The notes under the pieces are model-generated. The model did no database searches, was not told the origin of the DNA, and worked only from the letters and a program-made list of their open reading frames with translations. From positions 16,029 to 80,028 of the forward strand of contig NZ_QBUK01000016.1 in NCBI RefSeq assembly GCF_003058265.1: 64,000 nt of DNA, given 5' to 3'. The DNA is from Flagellimonas amoyensis. Lineage in GTDB: Bacteria; Bacteroidota; Bacteroidia; Flavobacteriales; Flavobacteriaceae. The translations under genes and the position numbers were made by a program. Shown here piece after piece: positions 16,986-25,668 of this stretch; position 1 is the first letter of the stretch; every line of letters begins with the position of its first letter.

Positions 16986-18356
16986 CTAGAGCAGAATTTC
17001 GACCATTTCATGAAGTTCGGGGATGTGGCAGTCCCACCCGTATTTTTCATAGATCTTATCCTTGTAAATGTCCATGGTTTCCTTTTCCCCATGGATCAAG
17101 AACACCTTTTCGGGCACATTTTTGATGTCTCCCATCCAAGACAGGAGTTCGGATTGGCCCGCATGTGCGGAGAGGCTTTCCAAGTGGGCCACGGTCGCCT
17201 TTATGGGGATGTATTTCCCGAACATCTTCAATTCTTTGGCCCCATCCAATAGTTTTCTTCCCCGGGTCTCCTCGGCTTGGAAACCCACAAGCAGTATGGT
17301 AGTGGATTTTCTTTCCGCCAATTGCTTGATGTAGGTGAGCACCCTTCCCCCTGTCACCATGCCACTACCTGCAATGACAATCTTGGGTCGGGGGTCGTCA
17401 ATGGTTTCCCAGGTCTCCCGATAGGAGCTCACCAAGGTAACATGGTTACACATGTTGTGGTATTCCTGTGTGCCGAGCTTGTGCCAATGGGGATGCCGTT
17501 CAAAAACCTCAAGGACATTGATGCCCATGGGGCTGTCCACAAAAATGGGAATGTTGGGAATCTTGTTTTTATCATAGAGCTTCCAGAACACATACATCAA
17601 GGATTGTAGGCGTTCCACGGCAAAAGACGGTATGATCAAAGTGCCCCGCTCCCGTACAGTCCGGTCCACCAAATCCTGAACAATACTTTCCACATCTTCA
17701 TCCGGATGGTCTTTGTCCCCATATGTGCTCTCCACAAAAAGATAATCGGCCCATTCCGGTCGTTTGGGAGGATGGAGCAAATGGTCCTCTTCCCTCCCCA
17801 CGTCCCCAGAAAAGACCAATACTTTGCCATGCAGGACCATTTCGATATAGGTTGACCCGATGATATGCCCGTTGTATTTGAAACATGCCGAACAATGGAG
17901 AGAGAGGCTGACGATTTCCCCTTCTTCGATGCTGTTAAAAAACTTCAAGGTACGCTCCACATCTTCTCGGGTGTACAGCGGGAGTGCGGGGTCGTGCTTG
18001 CTATATCCTTCCGCATTGGCGCGTTCCGCTTCCTCTTCGTGGATCTTGGCGCTGTCCTCCAAGATGATCCTCGCTATTTCCAAGGTCGGTGCCGTTCCAA
18101 GGATGGTTCCCTTAAACCCTTGTTTCACCAAAAGGGGAAGGTATCCACAATGGTCCAGATGGCCATGTGTCAACAGTACAAAGTCCACCTCATCCACTTT
18201 AATGGGCAAGGGTTCCCAGTTCTGCAGTCTGAGTTCCTTTGTTCCCTGGAAAACACCGCAATCCACCAAAACCTTGATTTCTTCGGAGTGCAAATAGAAC
18301 TTGGAACCAGTGACCGTGCCCGACCCTCCCAAAAAATGTACCTGAAGCTTTTCCAT
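16986..18356 (-). CDS. Beta-CASP metallo-beta-lactamase RNase (CPSF-like)
   Basis: 456 aa. MBL motif HGHLDH in VLLTHGHLDHCGYLPLLV, further metal ligands in VFSGDVGREEDHLLHPPKRP, the beta-CASP insert with IPSFAVERLQSLMYVFWKLY and VDSPMGINVLEVF, and the C-terminal RMMBL block with HLESLSAHAGQSELLSWM. This is the 'MBL fold, RNA specificity domain' family related to CPSF73 and archaeal aCPSF, acting as endo/exo-RNase in the cytoplasm. It is 7 bases downstream of the ATP-cone nuclease gene and surely co-transcribed with it. The pair MBL RNase plus ATP-cone protein is typical of this neighbourhood in other bacteria as I recall, but its biology is little described. Confidence 0.92.
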   Translation of the reverse strand: MEKLQVHFLGGSGTVTGSKFYLHSEEIKVLVDCGVFQGTKELRLQNWEPLPIKVDEVDFVLLTHGHLDHCGYLPLLVKQGFKGTILGTAPTLEIARIILEDSAKIHEEEAERANAEGYSKHDPALPLYTREDVERTLKFFNSIEEGEIVSLSLHCSACFKYNGHIIGSTYIEMVLHGKVLVFSGDVGREEDHLLHPPKRPEWADYLFVESTYGDKDHPDEDVESIVQDLVDRTVRERGTLIIPSFAVERLQSLMYVFWKLYDKNKIPNIPIFVDSPMGINVLEVFERHPHWHKLGTQEYHNMCNHVTLVSSYRETWETIDDPRPKIVIAGSGMVTGGRVLTYIKQLAERKSTTILLVGFQAEETRGRKLLDGAKELKMFGKYIPIKATVAHLESLSAHAGQSELLSWMGDIKNVPEKVFLIHGEKETMDIYKDKIYEKYGWDCHIPELHEMVEILL

Positions 18357-18363
18357 GTCTTGT

Positions 18364-19206
18364 CTAGATTTTACAAAGGGATTCCATCTCGTTCAGGATC
18401 TTGGTCTTTCTGCCATTGGAAATCCCCAAATGATCCAGATAAAAATGGTCTTGGGCCAACTGTTTGCACAACACCACATCCCGGTTCAAGAGAAAATGTT
18501 TTTCCTTTTCGGACAGTAATGTGGAAACGGTTATGGGATACAGCCCCAATCGGTCTATCCTATCCTTTAAGCTGTTCTCCTTCGGATGGTCCCAACTTAA
18601 AAGATACAGGCCCGCACATTTTCCATATTGAAGGGCATCCGAAGTAAAACGGGTATTTGTGACCACCCAACCCAATGTTTCTCCATAGGTCCTGTCTTTT
18701 TTGGATTCCAACGGTCCTTTGACATCATTGTACCTGGAGTGGATGTATAGGGGCACTTTCACATTGCAATTGAGCCCATCTTCCCCATGGAACTTGCATT
18801 CGATGATGTTGAGGGTACCGTTTTTAATCGCCAGCACATCAATTTCATGGGAAACACAGCTTCCCTGAAGCGTCTCGCCCACTTTGGTCTCATACCCCGA
18901 ATAGTGTAGGATGCCACTTATCAAGCGTTCAAAAGGAAAACCGGTCGGCCCCAGTTCATAAATGGCCTTTTTCAACTTATATTTTGAGGCGAAGAGTGAC
19001 TTTTTTTTCTTCAAAAGTGCATAGGCCCTGTTGTGGATTTCCCTTGTGGAGATACCTGGATACAGTTCCTCCTCCACCCGATGGATGATCTCTGCTATCA
19101 ATTCGTCGCTGGCCCCACTGTACTTGAGCGAACGCTGTAGCTTTTCAAGGGAAAACCAGGTCGTTTCCCCCGAGGATTTGGTAATGTTGGGCATCTGTTT
19201 GGCCAT
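18364..19206 (-). CDS. ATP-cone domain fused to PD-(D/E)XK nuclease
   Basis: 280 aa. Residues about 8-95 form an ATP-cone (KSSGETTWFSLEKLQRSLKY, ISTREIHNRAYALLKKKKSL), the nucleotide-sensing domain best known from ribonucleotide reductase and NrdR. A restriction-endonuclease-like core follows: SHEIDVLAIKNGTLNIIECK shows the D-x(n)-E-x-K catalytic pattern, preceded by RLISGILHYSGYETKVGETL. A C-terminal helical stretch AQDHFYLDHLGISNGRKTKI may bind nucleic acid. It may couple ATP/dATP level to cleavage of DNA or RNA; that is inference. It is first in a two-gene operon with the beta-CASP RNase. Confidence 0.85.
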   Translation of the reverse strand: MAKQMPNITKSSGETTWFSLEKLQRSLKYSGASDELIAEIIHRVEEELYPGISTREIHNRAYALLKKKKSLFASKYKLKKAIYELGPTGFPFERLISGILHYSGYETKVGETLQGSCVSHEIDVLAIKNGTLNIIECKFHGEDGLNCNVKVPLYIHSRYNDVKGPLESKKDRTYGETLGWVVTNTRFTSDALQYGKCAGLYLLSWDHPKENSLKDRIDRLGLYPITVSTLLSEKEKHFLLNRDVVLCKQLAQDHFYLDHLGISNGRKTKILNEMESLCKI

Positions 19207-19253
19207 AATACTAAGGTAAGCACATTTCCTGATGACTGTATGTATATTTTAGA

Positions 19254-19997
19254 TCAAACCTCCGCACACGCTTTGATGAAGGCATCCCTTCTCCGTGTGG
19301 AAACCTCGATCTTGGCGCCATCGGAAAGAACGGCATACCCATTTTTATGGTAAGAGGTCACAAAACCCAGATTGATCAGGTGCGAATTGTGTGTTCTGAA
19401 AAATTGATGTCCAGCCAATAACTGCTCAAAATGTTTCAAGGTTTTGGAAGCGGTGTATTTTTTCCCATCCGAAGTATAGATGTGGGTATAGTTCACATCG
19501 GCCTGGCACCTCACTACATGGTCTACCAGAAGAAAAACATAGCCTTCTTTATGTGGAACACTGATTCTTTTTGGACTGTTTCCTTTGGAAACATTGGACA
19601 GCAAGACATTGATCCGTTCATGGAGTTGGGCTTGTTCCGTTTTGTCCATTGCTTTTTGGAAGGCAAATTCAAAATCGTCCCGGTCCACGGGTTTCAACAG
19701 ATAGGCGATGGCCGAAAACTTGAAGGCCTCGATGGCATATTTTTCATAGGCCGTGGTGAAAATGAGGCTAAAATCACGATACGATACGGATGAAAGAAAG
19801 TCAAAACCGGTGTTGTCATGAAGCTGCACATCCAAAAAAACAATGTCGGGACGTAGGGAATCCACCCCTTTTATGGCCTGGTCCACTGTACTGAAACTGA
19901 CGATTTCCACATGATCCATATGCGGTTGGAGCAGGTGGACCAAATGGTCTATGCAGTGCTGTTCGTCATCGATTATGGCTATGGTCATCTTATTCAT
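19254..19997 (-). CDS. LytTR-type response regulator
   Basis: 247 aa. Receiver domain (MTIAIIDDEQHCIDHLVHLL, phospho-Asp in DIVFLDVQLHDNTGFDFL, Lys in IAYLLKPVDRDDFEFAF) followed by a LytTR DNA-binding domain (RISVPHKEGYVFLLVDHVVR, FFRTHNSHLINLGFVTSYHK). The start could be the ATG at 19997 or 19988 (MTIAIIDDE). It lies 6 bases downstream of the TPR histidine kinase and is its obvious partner. Targets unknown; the pair sits upstream of nothing obviously regulated in the same direction. Confidence 0.95.
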   Translation of the reverse strand: MNKMTIAIIDDEQHCIDHLVHLLQPHMDHVEIVSFSTVDQAIKGVDSLRPDIVFLDVQLHDNTGFDFLSSVSYRDFSLIFTTAYEKYAIEAFKFSAIAYLLKPVDRDDFEFAFQKAMDKTEQAQLHERINVLLSNVSKGNSPKRISVPHKEGYVFLLVDHVVRCQADVNYTHIYTSDGKKYTASKTLKHFEQLLAGHQFFRTHNSHLINLGFVTSYHKNGYAVLSDGAKIEVSTRRRDAFIKACAEV

Positions 19998-20003
19998 GGT
20001 CTA

Positions 20004-21797
20004 TTAAAAAATGGTCTCCAAGGGCAGGCTCACTTCCACACGTGTACCCTTGTCACGGCCTTTGTGGGTAATGTTCAATTTGCCCTCGGCATTCTTCTGT
20101 GTATTCAAAATTTCCAACCTGCTTTCGGTAATGGCCACCCCGAACGATTTTTTTGTGGTCGGTACGCCACTTTCCGCTTGCCAACCCATTCCATCATCAT
20201 CCACTGTGCACAAGAGCATATCCCCTTGTTTGGCAATGCCAATGGAAATGTGTCCCTGCTCACTTTTTTGGGCAAACCCATGCCAAATACTGTTCTCTAT
20301 AAACGGCTGCAACAGCAGTGGCGGCACCAATATATTTTGTACGTCGAGGCCCTCTTCCACGGTTATTCCATAGGTAAAGCGACCAGGTTGTCTTTTGGCC
20401 TCGACCTGAAGGTAGAGCTCGAGGAACTTCAGGTCATCCTCCAAAGGGATTTCCTTGAATTCCGAGTTCTCGAGCACCATCCGCATCAATTTGGCAAACT
20501 TAGTGAGGTATTCCATGGCCGTACCCGTATCGTTTTTAAGGATATAGTCCCCAATGGAATTAAGGGAATTGAAGATGAAATGGGGGTTCATTTGGGCCCT
20601 GAGTGCCTTGAGTTCGGTATCGGAGACCATGGCCCTGAATTCGGCCTCCTTTTTTTGTTCGACGGCATCCCTTCGGCGTTTGTACAGCATAAAACCAAAG
20701 ATGGAGGCCAGAAGAAGCCCACCACCACCCAACAAGGTCGCTCTTTTAAGGGTGGTCTGTCGTTCAATCTCTGCCTTGGTGACGGTCCGTTCCTTTTCAA
20801 AATCAAATTCCAGTTGCTTTCGGTTGATCTCCACCCTTCTGTTCTGTCCGTTGAGACTGTCTTTCAGTACCGAGAATTTTTTATAGGCTTCCAGGGCATC
20901 GGAAAAATCCCCTTTGGCGGCATACACATCGGCCAGTGTTCCCCAAGCCGATTTTTGAAGAAACAGGTTTCCCTGCGCATCGCTCAGTTCCAAAGACAGC
21001 TTTGCATACTTTTCGGCCAATTCGTAATCGTTGTTGCCCAGATAGGCCATGGACGCATTGGCGTAGGCCGTGGGCCGGACAAATTCGATTCCATAATCGT
21101 CGATCAGGGCCATGCTTTTCTCCGCCGAGACCAGTGCGGAATCCACTTGGCCGTCCTGCCCGTAGATCAACGAAAGGTTGCTGTGGAGATTGGCCTTATA
21201 GGTAGGGTTGCTCTTTACTTGCTCCAAACTCAAAGCCTTGTTGTAATAGAGAATGGCAGAATCCAACTGGTTGATGGAGCCATAAATGTTGGCCATGTTT
21301 GCCGTGGCAGTCAGTTCAAGGTTCTTATCGTGCTTCAAAACGCGTTTGAAAAAGTCCAGGGCCTTTCCATATTCTTCCTGCTCATAGTAAAGGGTGCCAA
21401 TGCCGCCATAGATACTCCAACCGTAGGGCTGTAATTTTTTATCCTCTTCCATCAATGACAGTGCCTTATGGTAGAATTCCTGGGCCTTATACGGGTTGGA
21501 AAAGGAATATTGGTAGATCAGGGCCATACGCTCATAGGCAAGCATGGTTCCCCTACCATACCCCATTTTTTGTGAAATTTCAAGGGTCTTTTCGGCGAAG
21601 TCCAGCAATGTGGTGTCCGAAGGATTTGCAAAAAGGGCCTGTTTGGTATAGTGGTTTCTCAGGTCGACCGTTGCCGTGTCCGTGACCGATTGGGTTTCCA
21701 TCAATTGTGAGAGCGAGTCCAATTCCCGTTGAAACTGTTGTGCAGCGACATATGGGCTGATGGCAACAAAAGAAAGCATGCACAATAAGCGCTTCAT
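20004..21797 (-). CDS. TPR-containing LytS-type sensor histidine kinase
   Basis: 597 aa from the ATG at 21797 (MKRLLCMLSFVAISPYVAAQ, a signal peptide). A frame to 21842 is longer but lacks sense before the leader. The periplasmic part has at least five TPR-like repeats (for example ALDFFKRVLKHDKNLELTA and AILYYNKALSLEQVKSNPTY). One membrane helix follows (LLGGGGLLLASIFGFMLY), then the LytS-type His_kinase block LRAQMNPHFIFNSLNSIGDY and the ATPase motif LLLQPFIENSIWHGF with DDGMGW. It signals to the LytTR regulator directly downstream. The ligand is unknown; tetratricopeptide sensors of this kind are common in Bacteroidota. Confidence 0.94.
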   Translation of the reverse strand: MKRLLCMLSFVAISPYVAAQQFQRELDSLSQLMETQSVTDTATVDLRNHYTKQALFANPSDTTLLDFAEKTLEISQKMGYGRGTMLAYERMALIYQYSFSNPYKAQEFYHKALSLMEEDKKLQPYGWSIYGGIGTLYYEQEEYGKALDFFKRVLKHDKNLELTATANMANIYGSINQLDSAILYYNKALSLEQVKSNPTYKANLHSNLSLIYGQDGQVDSALVSAEKSMALIDDYGIEFVRPTAYANASMAYLGNNDYELAEKYAKLSLELSDAQGNLFLQKSAWGTLADVYAAKGDFSDALEAYKKFSVLKDSLNGQNRRVEINRKQLEFDFEKERTVTKAEIERQTTLKRATLLGGGGLLLASIFGFMLYKRRRDAVEQKKEAEFRAMVSDTELKALRAQMNPHFIFNSLNSIGDYILKNDTGTAMEYLTKFAKLMRMVLENSEFKEIPLEDDLKFLELYLQVEAKRQPGRFTYGITVEEGLDVQNILVPPLLLQPFIENSIWHGFAQKSEQGHISIGIAKQGDMLLCTVDDDGMGWQAESGVPTTKKSFGVAITESRLEILNTQKNAEGKLNITHKGRDKGTRVEVSLPLETIF

Positions 21798-21964
21798 AGG
21801 AGCAATGGTTTGGTCGATTGTCAAGGAATCATGAATGTACACATTTTAGCAAAAAATAAACGCTCCCCTACACAAAATAAAAATACACCACCACAGGATC
21901 AGTATAGGTTTTAAAGGTGCACGGGTTCCTCTAATTTCGAAACCATAAAACCAAACCTCACAAA

Positions 21965-22435
21965 ATGGATAAGGAAACCATCATCCACTTTTTCACCCGT
22001 CCCGAAAAATCCCTTTTAGGGGTCTGCAGTACTGTTGCCAACACCTTTAAAGTGCCTCCGGTCGGGGTCAGGGTGGCCCTCATCATACTTACCCTGATTT
22101 TTATCCCATTGGGAATCATCGCCTACATAGGGTTGTATCTAGTCTTCAACAAGAAGAAGGGGAAAATGGTCACCTTTGGGCTGCTGGGGGCCTTGTTGGG
22201 CATCCCGTTGAGCTACTATTTTCAATCGACCATCATTCAGAATTATGGTGGCAACAGCGGAATGTTCAGCTACCTGAGGAATTTCGTCTCCATGGTCGAT
22301 GAATACGATCGGTTTGTGGGCAATGGATGGGACATTGTCTTCAATGTGCTGCTGAGCATTGTTGTATTTGCCCTAATCGGTGGTGCCGTTGGGTACTTTA
22401 TGGACAAAAATGAAAAAAGCAACCATCAACCCTAA
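21965..22435 (+). CDS. PspC domain membrane protein
   Basis: 156 aa. PspC-type start FFTRPEKSLLGVCSTVANTF and helix VGVRVALIILTLIFIPLGII, followed by two further membrane segments (MVTFGLLGALLGIPLSYYF, WDIVFNVLLSIVVFALIGGA). PspC domains act in envelope-stress sensing in other bacteria; here the C-terminus is short and has no regulator domain. A promoter-like pair TTTT-N19-TAATTTCG lies about 20-60 bases upstream. It heads a run of plus-strand envelope genes (22451-24158). Confidence 0.88.
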   Translation: MDKETIIHFFTRPEKSLLGVCSTVANTFKVPPVGVRVALIILTLIFIPLGIIAYIGLYLVFNKKKGKMVTFGLLGALLGIPLSYYFQSTIIQNYGGNSGMFSYLRNFVSMVDEYDRFVGNGWDIVFNVLLSIVVFALIGGAVGYFMDKNEKSNHQP

Positions 22436-22450
22436 CTAAAACACAACTAT

Positions 22451-22726
22451 ATGAAATCCAGACCATTCCTTTTGATGACCGCATCGTTTGCCGTCCTTCT
22501 GTTTTCCTGTGGAAGTTCCATGGAAAGTGATGCCAAGAAATTTGCCGAGCTACAATGTGAGACCATGCAAGATGCCTTTAAAGGTGGATTTGGCACCATT
22601 GACCCCTCTAGGGAGGAGCTGATGGACGAATTGGAAGCCAAGTACCGGAAATCGAACGAGCTCGCAAAATTCAAACAACTGGTGGATAAAGAGTACAAGG
22701 AAAACTGCAAAATAGATCCACAATAA
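22451..22726 (+). CDS. Small lipoprotein, unknown function
   Basis: 91 aa. Signal peptide with lipobox VLLFSCGSS (Cys about residue 20), then a charged helical domain: AKKFAELQCETMQDAFKGGF and DELEAKYRKSNELAKFKQLV. Two further cysteines (in LQCETM and ENCKID) could form a disulfide. I do not recognise the family. It starts 15 bases after pspC and ends 10 bases before the next lipoprotein gene, so the three are likely one operon. Confidence 0.8.
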   Translation: MKSRPFLLMTASFAVLLFSCGSSMESDAKKFAELQCETMQDAFKGGFGTIDPSREELMDELEAKYRKSNELAKFKQLVDKEYKENCKIDPQ

Positions 22727-22736
22727 AAATCGACCC

Positions 22737-23327
22737 ATGAAAAAAACCACTAAGCGCATCTTACTGCTTCTACTTTTCAGTCTGTGCCTATTGGGCTGTT
22801 CCAAAAGTGATGATGGACCGGACAATACCGCAGGTGAGTTTTATTTCAGTTTCAAGGTCGATGGGGTTCAAGTGTCCTATGAGTATACCCCAGATACACA
22901 GATCAATCTCACGGGAATCCTAGATCATGACACCGCATCTGGCCTGTACGCCATCAACATAGCGGGGATAGATGATATTTTTGAAACCACGTTGACCAAT
23001 AGGCTCACTATTTTCTTGGGCGATTCCAATAATTTCACCACTGGTATATCGTACACCAACATTGAAGGACAGGGTGACAGTACACCTGATTCGCTCTTCA
23101 CCATGGGTTATTTTGATGCAGTGGGCAATCTCTACAGTGCGGGCATGAACATCACCGCGACACCGCTCTATGAGCTGGCCACAGTACGTTTTACGGAAAT
23201 TACGGATTCCCATATCAGTGGTTCATTTTCGGGAACCCTTACTTGGTATGATACCAGCGGCGGGACCGTGGAACTGGTCGGATCGGTGACCATTACCGAA
23301 GGCGTGTTCAAGGTGCCCCGATTCTAA
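22737..23327 (+). CDS. Lipoprotein, beta-rich, unknown function
   Basis: 196 aa. Signal peptide with lipobox LLGCSKSDDGPDN. The rest is beta-rich (FKVDGVQVSYEYTPDTQINL, SGSFSGTLTWYDTSGGTVEL), resembling the Bacteroidota lipoproteins whose C-terminal part reports 'ITDSHISGSFSGTL' (DUF6252-like or related); the assignment is uncertain. Predicted to be anchored in the outer membrane. Likely co-transcribed with pspC and the 91-aa lipoprotein. Confidence 0.8.
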   Translation: MKKTTKRILLLLLFSLCLLGCSKSDDGPDNTAGEFYFSFKVDGVQVSYEYTPDTQINLTGILDHDTASGLYAINIAGIDDIFETTLTNRLTIFLGDSNNFTTGISYTNIEGQGDSTPDSLFTMGYFDAVGNLYSAGMNITATPLYELATVRFTEITDSHISGSFSGTLTWYDTSGGTVELVGSVTITEGVFKVPRF

Positions 23328-23453
23328 ATAAAACTGAGAGGTTCAGTAGCATTTCCATATTCCTTTTTCCAGAAAAAAGGAAAAAACCATCCATCCCATC
23401 CGTCCCCTTATATTTTTTCGCAGTAATTTCATCCCAACTATAAAAAGAATATC

Positions 23454-24158
23454 ATGAAACGAACACTGCTATGCCTATTGGTCTTCCAATTGGTGGGATG
23501 TACGGAACTCCAACAGGTGGTCAACCAACTACCGCAAGGAGGCACAGGAATCGGAAATGCCGAAATAGCCCAAGGGCTACGCGAGGCCCTGAACATGGGC
23601 ATTGAAAAACAAGTGAACAAACTGGCCAACGAGAATGGTTTTTTCAGGAACGAACTGGTCAAGATCCTTCTCCCTGAAGAACTTCAAAAAGTGGACAAGA
23701 CCTTGAGGGACGTAGGTTTGGGAAGTTTGGCCGATGAGGGGCTCAAAATCATCAACCGTGCGGCCGAGGATGCTGTTGGAGAGGCTACACCTATTTTTGT
23801 GGATGCCGTGAAAGGAATCACGTTCAACGATGCCAAACAGATTTTGTTGGGCGCCGATAATGCCGCCACACAATATCTCGAGCGGTCCACAAAAACGCAG
23901 TTGTATGGGAAGTTTAACCCAATCATCAAAAATTCGTTCCAAAAAGTGGGGGCGGACAAGATCTGGAGCAACATCATCACCAAGTACAATAATCTTCCGC
24001 TCACCAATGATGTGAATCCCGACCTGACGGATTATACGACCAATGAAGCCTTAGAAGGCGTGTATACCATGATCGCTTTGGAAGAAAAGGAAATACGGAC
24101 AAAAGCTTCATCAAGAACAACGGATTTGTTAAAAAGGGTGTTTTCCCTTCAGGATTAA
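23454..24158 (+). CDS. DUF4197 lipoprotein
   Basis: 234 aa. Lipobox LVFQLVGCTELQQ, then the DUF4197 pattern: EIAQGLREALNMGIEKQVNK, IKILLPEEL-type block (VKILLPEELQKVDKTLRDVG), GITFNDAKQILLGADNAATQ and YLERSTKTQLYGKFNPIIKN. The family is widespread in proteobacteria and Bacteroidota; function unknown. It has its own upstream spacer (126 bases) with a box TAATTTCA near 23424 and no terminator hairpin immediately after it; the next terminator is at 24333-24362. Confidence 0.9.
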   Translation: MKRTLLCLLVFQLVGCTELQQVVNQLPQGGTGIGNAEIAQGLREALNMGIEKQVNKLANENGFFRNELVKILLPEELQKVDKTLRDVGLGSLADEGLKIINRAAEDAVGEATPIFVDAVKGITFNDAKQILLGADNAATQYLERSTKTQLYGKFNPIIKNSFQKVGADKIWSNIITKYNNLPLTNDVNPDLTDYTTNEALEGVYTMIALEEKEIRTKASSRTTDLLKRVFSLQD

Positions 24159-24592
24159 TGCTAATTTTTTCACAATAATGCAATAAGTGAAAAATAAGCC
24201 CGTTATTAACTCAACAAAAGAGAACAAGTATAACATATTCCTAAAGTTAAATTAACCTCTTGCTGAAGGTTAAACAGGAATTTTGCAACGAGTTAGTTAT
24301 CTGAGTTAGCATTTTTTTGAGTTAGTTAGTTTAAAAAACCGGTGGGCCACACCGGTTTTTTTGTTTCCCTAAATTGTCCTCGTTCGTATCTTCCAAATGC
24401 GTTTTTGGGAGACAGCGGATGGTCGTTGGACAGACGTTAATTTTAATCTAAAAAAGGGTCCAAAAGGCCTTTGAAATGCCCTGTTTCGTTAAAATTTAGA
24501 TAAAATACCTGATTTCTAGTCATATACCCTAAAAGGCCATAATCCACAAGCTTGATTTGGACGTATCTTTGGTATAACAAATCTTGGGAACA
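24159..24592. other. Non-coding region with repeats, terminator and candidate short RNA
   Basis: 434 bases without a gene. It holds three copies of GAGTTAG (24290-24298, 24303-24309, 24319-24327) and a strong terminator (24333-24362). TTTG (about 24282-24285) followed by 21 bases and TAGCATTT resembles a Bacteroidota promoter that would start a transcript only about 45-50 nt before the terminator. Downstream, TATCTTTG at 24564-24571 is a -7-like box for the small gene at 24593. No open frame looks coding. Confidence 0.5.
24333..24362 (+). terminator. Intrinsic terminator after DUF4197 region
   Basis: Stem ACCGGTG (24338-24344) / CACCGGT (24350-24356) with a 5-base loop, extended by an A-run on the left and a T-run on the right, so it would work in both directions. 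A GAGTTAGTT copy ends six bases upstream. Confidence 0.85.
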
Positions 24593-24787
24593 ATGGACAA
24601 TCAATATTGCAAAGTAGGGGCAGTTACCCCGATCACCAGCGGAAACCAGGCAATCTATGTTCTGGAAGTAATGTACAACAACTTCGTTGAAAAAGCGGCC
24701 AATGTATCACAGGCCGATATGCACCTTGGCGAATTTTTCAAAAGGAAAGCTCAGAGCATCAAAAGGACTTTGGAAAGTCTAGGTTGA
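24593..24787 (+). CDS. Small hypothetical protein (64 aa)
   Basis: 64 aa from the ATG at 24593 (MDNQYCKVGAVTPITSGNQA). An upstream TTG at 24584 gives three extra residues and is less likely. The composition is normal for a soluble helical protein (VLEVMYNNFVEKAANVSQAD, FFKRKAQSIKRTLESLG). A -7-like box TATCTTTG sits 22 bases before the ATG and the stop is three bases from the convergent pyrF stop, so the frame is well bounded. I do not recognise the family. Confidence 0.7.
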   Translation: MDNQYCKVGAVTPITSGNQAIYVLEVMYNNFVEKAANVSQADMHLGEFFKRKAQSIKRTLESLG

Positions 24788-24790
24788 GCC

Positions 24791-25612
24791 TTACGGCAAT
24801 TTGGCCAGCTCCAACTCCATTTCTTCTTGGATTTCCTTTGCCTTTTCCGCAGCAACTTGCGCAAAATCATGCCTGTTCGAGGCATACAATATGCCGCGCG
24901 AGGAATTGATCAAAAGTCCTATGTCCTTGGTGATTCCGTAGGTACAGACTTCCTGTAGACTTCCTCCTTGCGCCCCGACGCCTGGGACCAATAAAAAGTG
25001 CTCTGGCACTATTTCCCGGATTTCTTTCAAGAAAGATGCCTTGGTCGCCCCGACCACATACATCAACCTTTCCGAACCCTTATAAGTTTTTGAAGTGGCC
25101 AGAACTTCTTTGTACAGTTCCCTATCTCCCACTTTTTGGGTCTGGAAATCGAACGCGCCTTGGTTGGAGGTCAGCGCCAACAAAATGGTGTGCCTGTCCT
25201 CAAATTCCAAAAAAGGCTCCACGGAATCCCTGCCCATGTAGGGGGCAATGGTAATGGAGTCAAAGTCCATCGTCCCAAAAAAGGCCTTTGCGTAGCGCGT
25301 GGAAGTGTTTCCAATATCACCCCGCTTGGCATCGGCTATCGTGAATATTTCCGGATGGTTGCTGTTCAGGTATTCCATGGTACGCTCCAAGGATTTCCAT
25401 CCCTTCAACCCATAGGCCTCATAGAAGGCAATGTTTGGCTTGTAGGCCACGCAGTAGGGATGTGTGGCATCGATGATGGCCTTGTTGAAAGCAAAAATGG
25501 GATCTTCGTCGTCCAATAAATGCGCTGGAATCTTATCCAAATCCGTGTCCAGACCAACACAGAGAAACGATTTTTTCTGACGGATCTGGGAAACTAGGTG
25601 TTCTATCTTCAT
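24791..25612 (-). CDS. pyrF: Orotidine 5'-phosphate decarboxylase
   Basis: 273 aa from the ATG at 25612 (MKIEHLVSQIRQKKSFLCVG); the frame extends 16 codons further upstream but those residues are not family-like. Catalytic region IADAKRGDIGNTSTRYAKAF carries the Asp-x-Lys-x2-Asp motif (DAKRGD) of the group II (type 2) enzyme, and the C-terminal phosphate-binding part is LLVPGVGAQGGSLQEV. It converts OMP to UMP, the last step of de novo pyrimidine synthesis. It lies 56 bases downstream of prfA, same strand. Confidence 0.95.
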   Translation of the reverse strand: MKIEHLVSQIRQKKSFLCVGLDTDLDKIPAHLLDDEDPIFAFNKAIIDATHPYCVAYKPNIAFYEAYGLKGWKSLERTMEYLNSNHPEIFTIADAKRGDIGNTSTRYAKAFFGTMDFDSITIAPYMGRDSVEPFLEFEDRHTILLALTSNQGAFDFQTQKVGDRELYKEVLATSKTYKGSERLMYVVGATKASFLKEIREIVPEHFLLVPGVGAQGGSLQEVCTYGITKDIGLLINSSRGILYASNRHDFAQVAAEKAKEIQEEMELELAKLP

Positions 25613-25668
25613 TTCAAAAGGTTCTCGACTGCGCTCGAACTGACATACAAGACCAGTCAATAAAAAGT

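Noticed and set aside
19911..21434. 507-codon plus-strand open frame antisense to the LytS-type kinase
   Set aside because: Low-complexity, His/Gly/Phe-rich translation without family motifs; the minus-strand kinase carries full functional motifs, so this is a codon-bias shadow.
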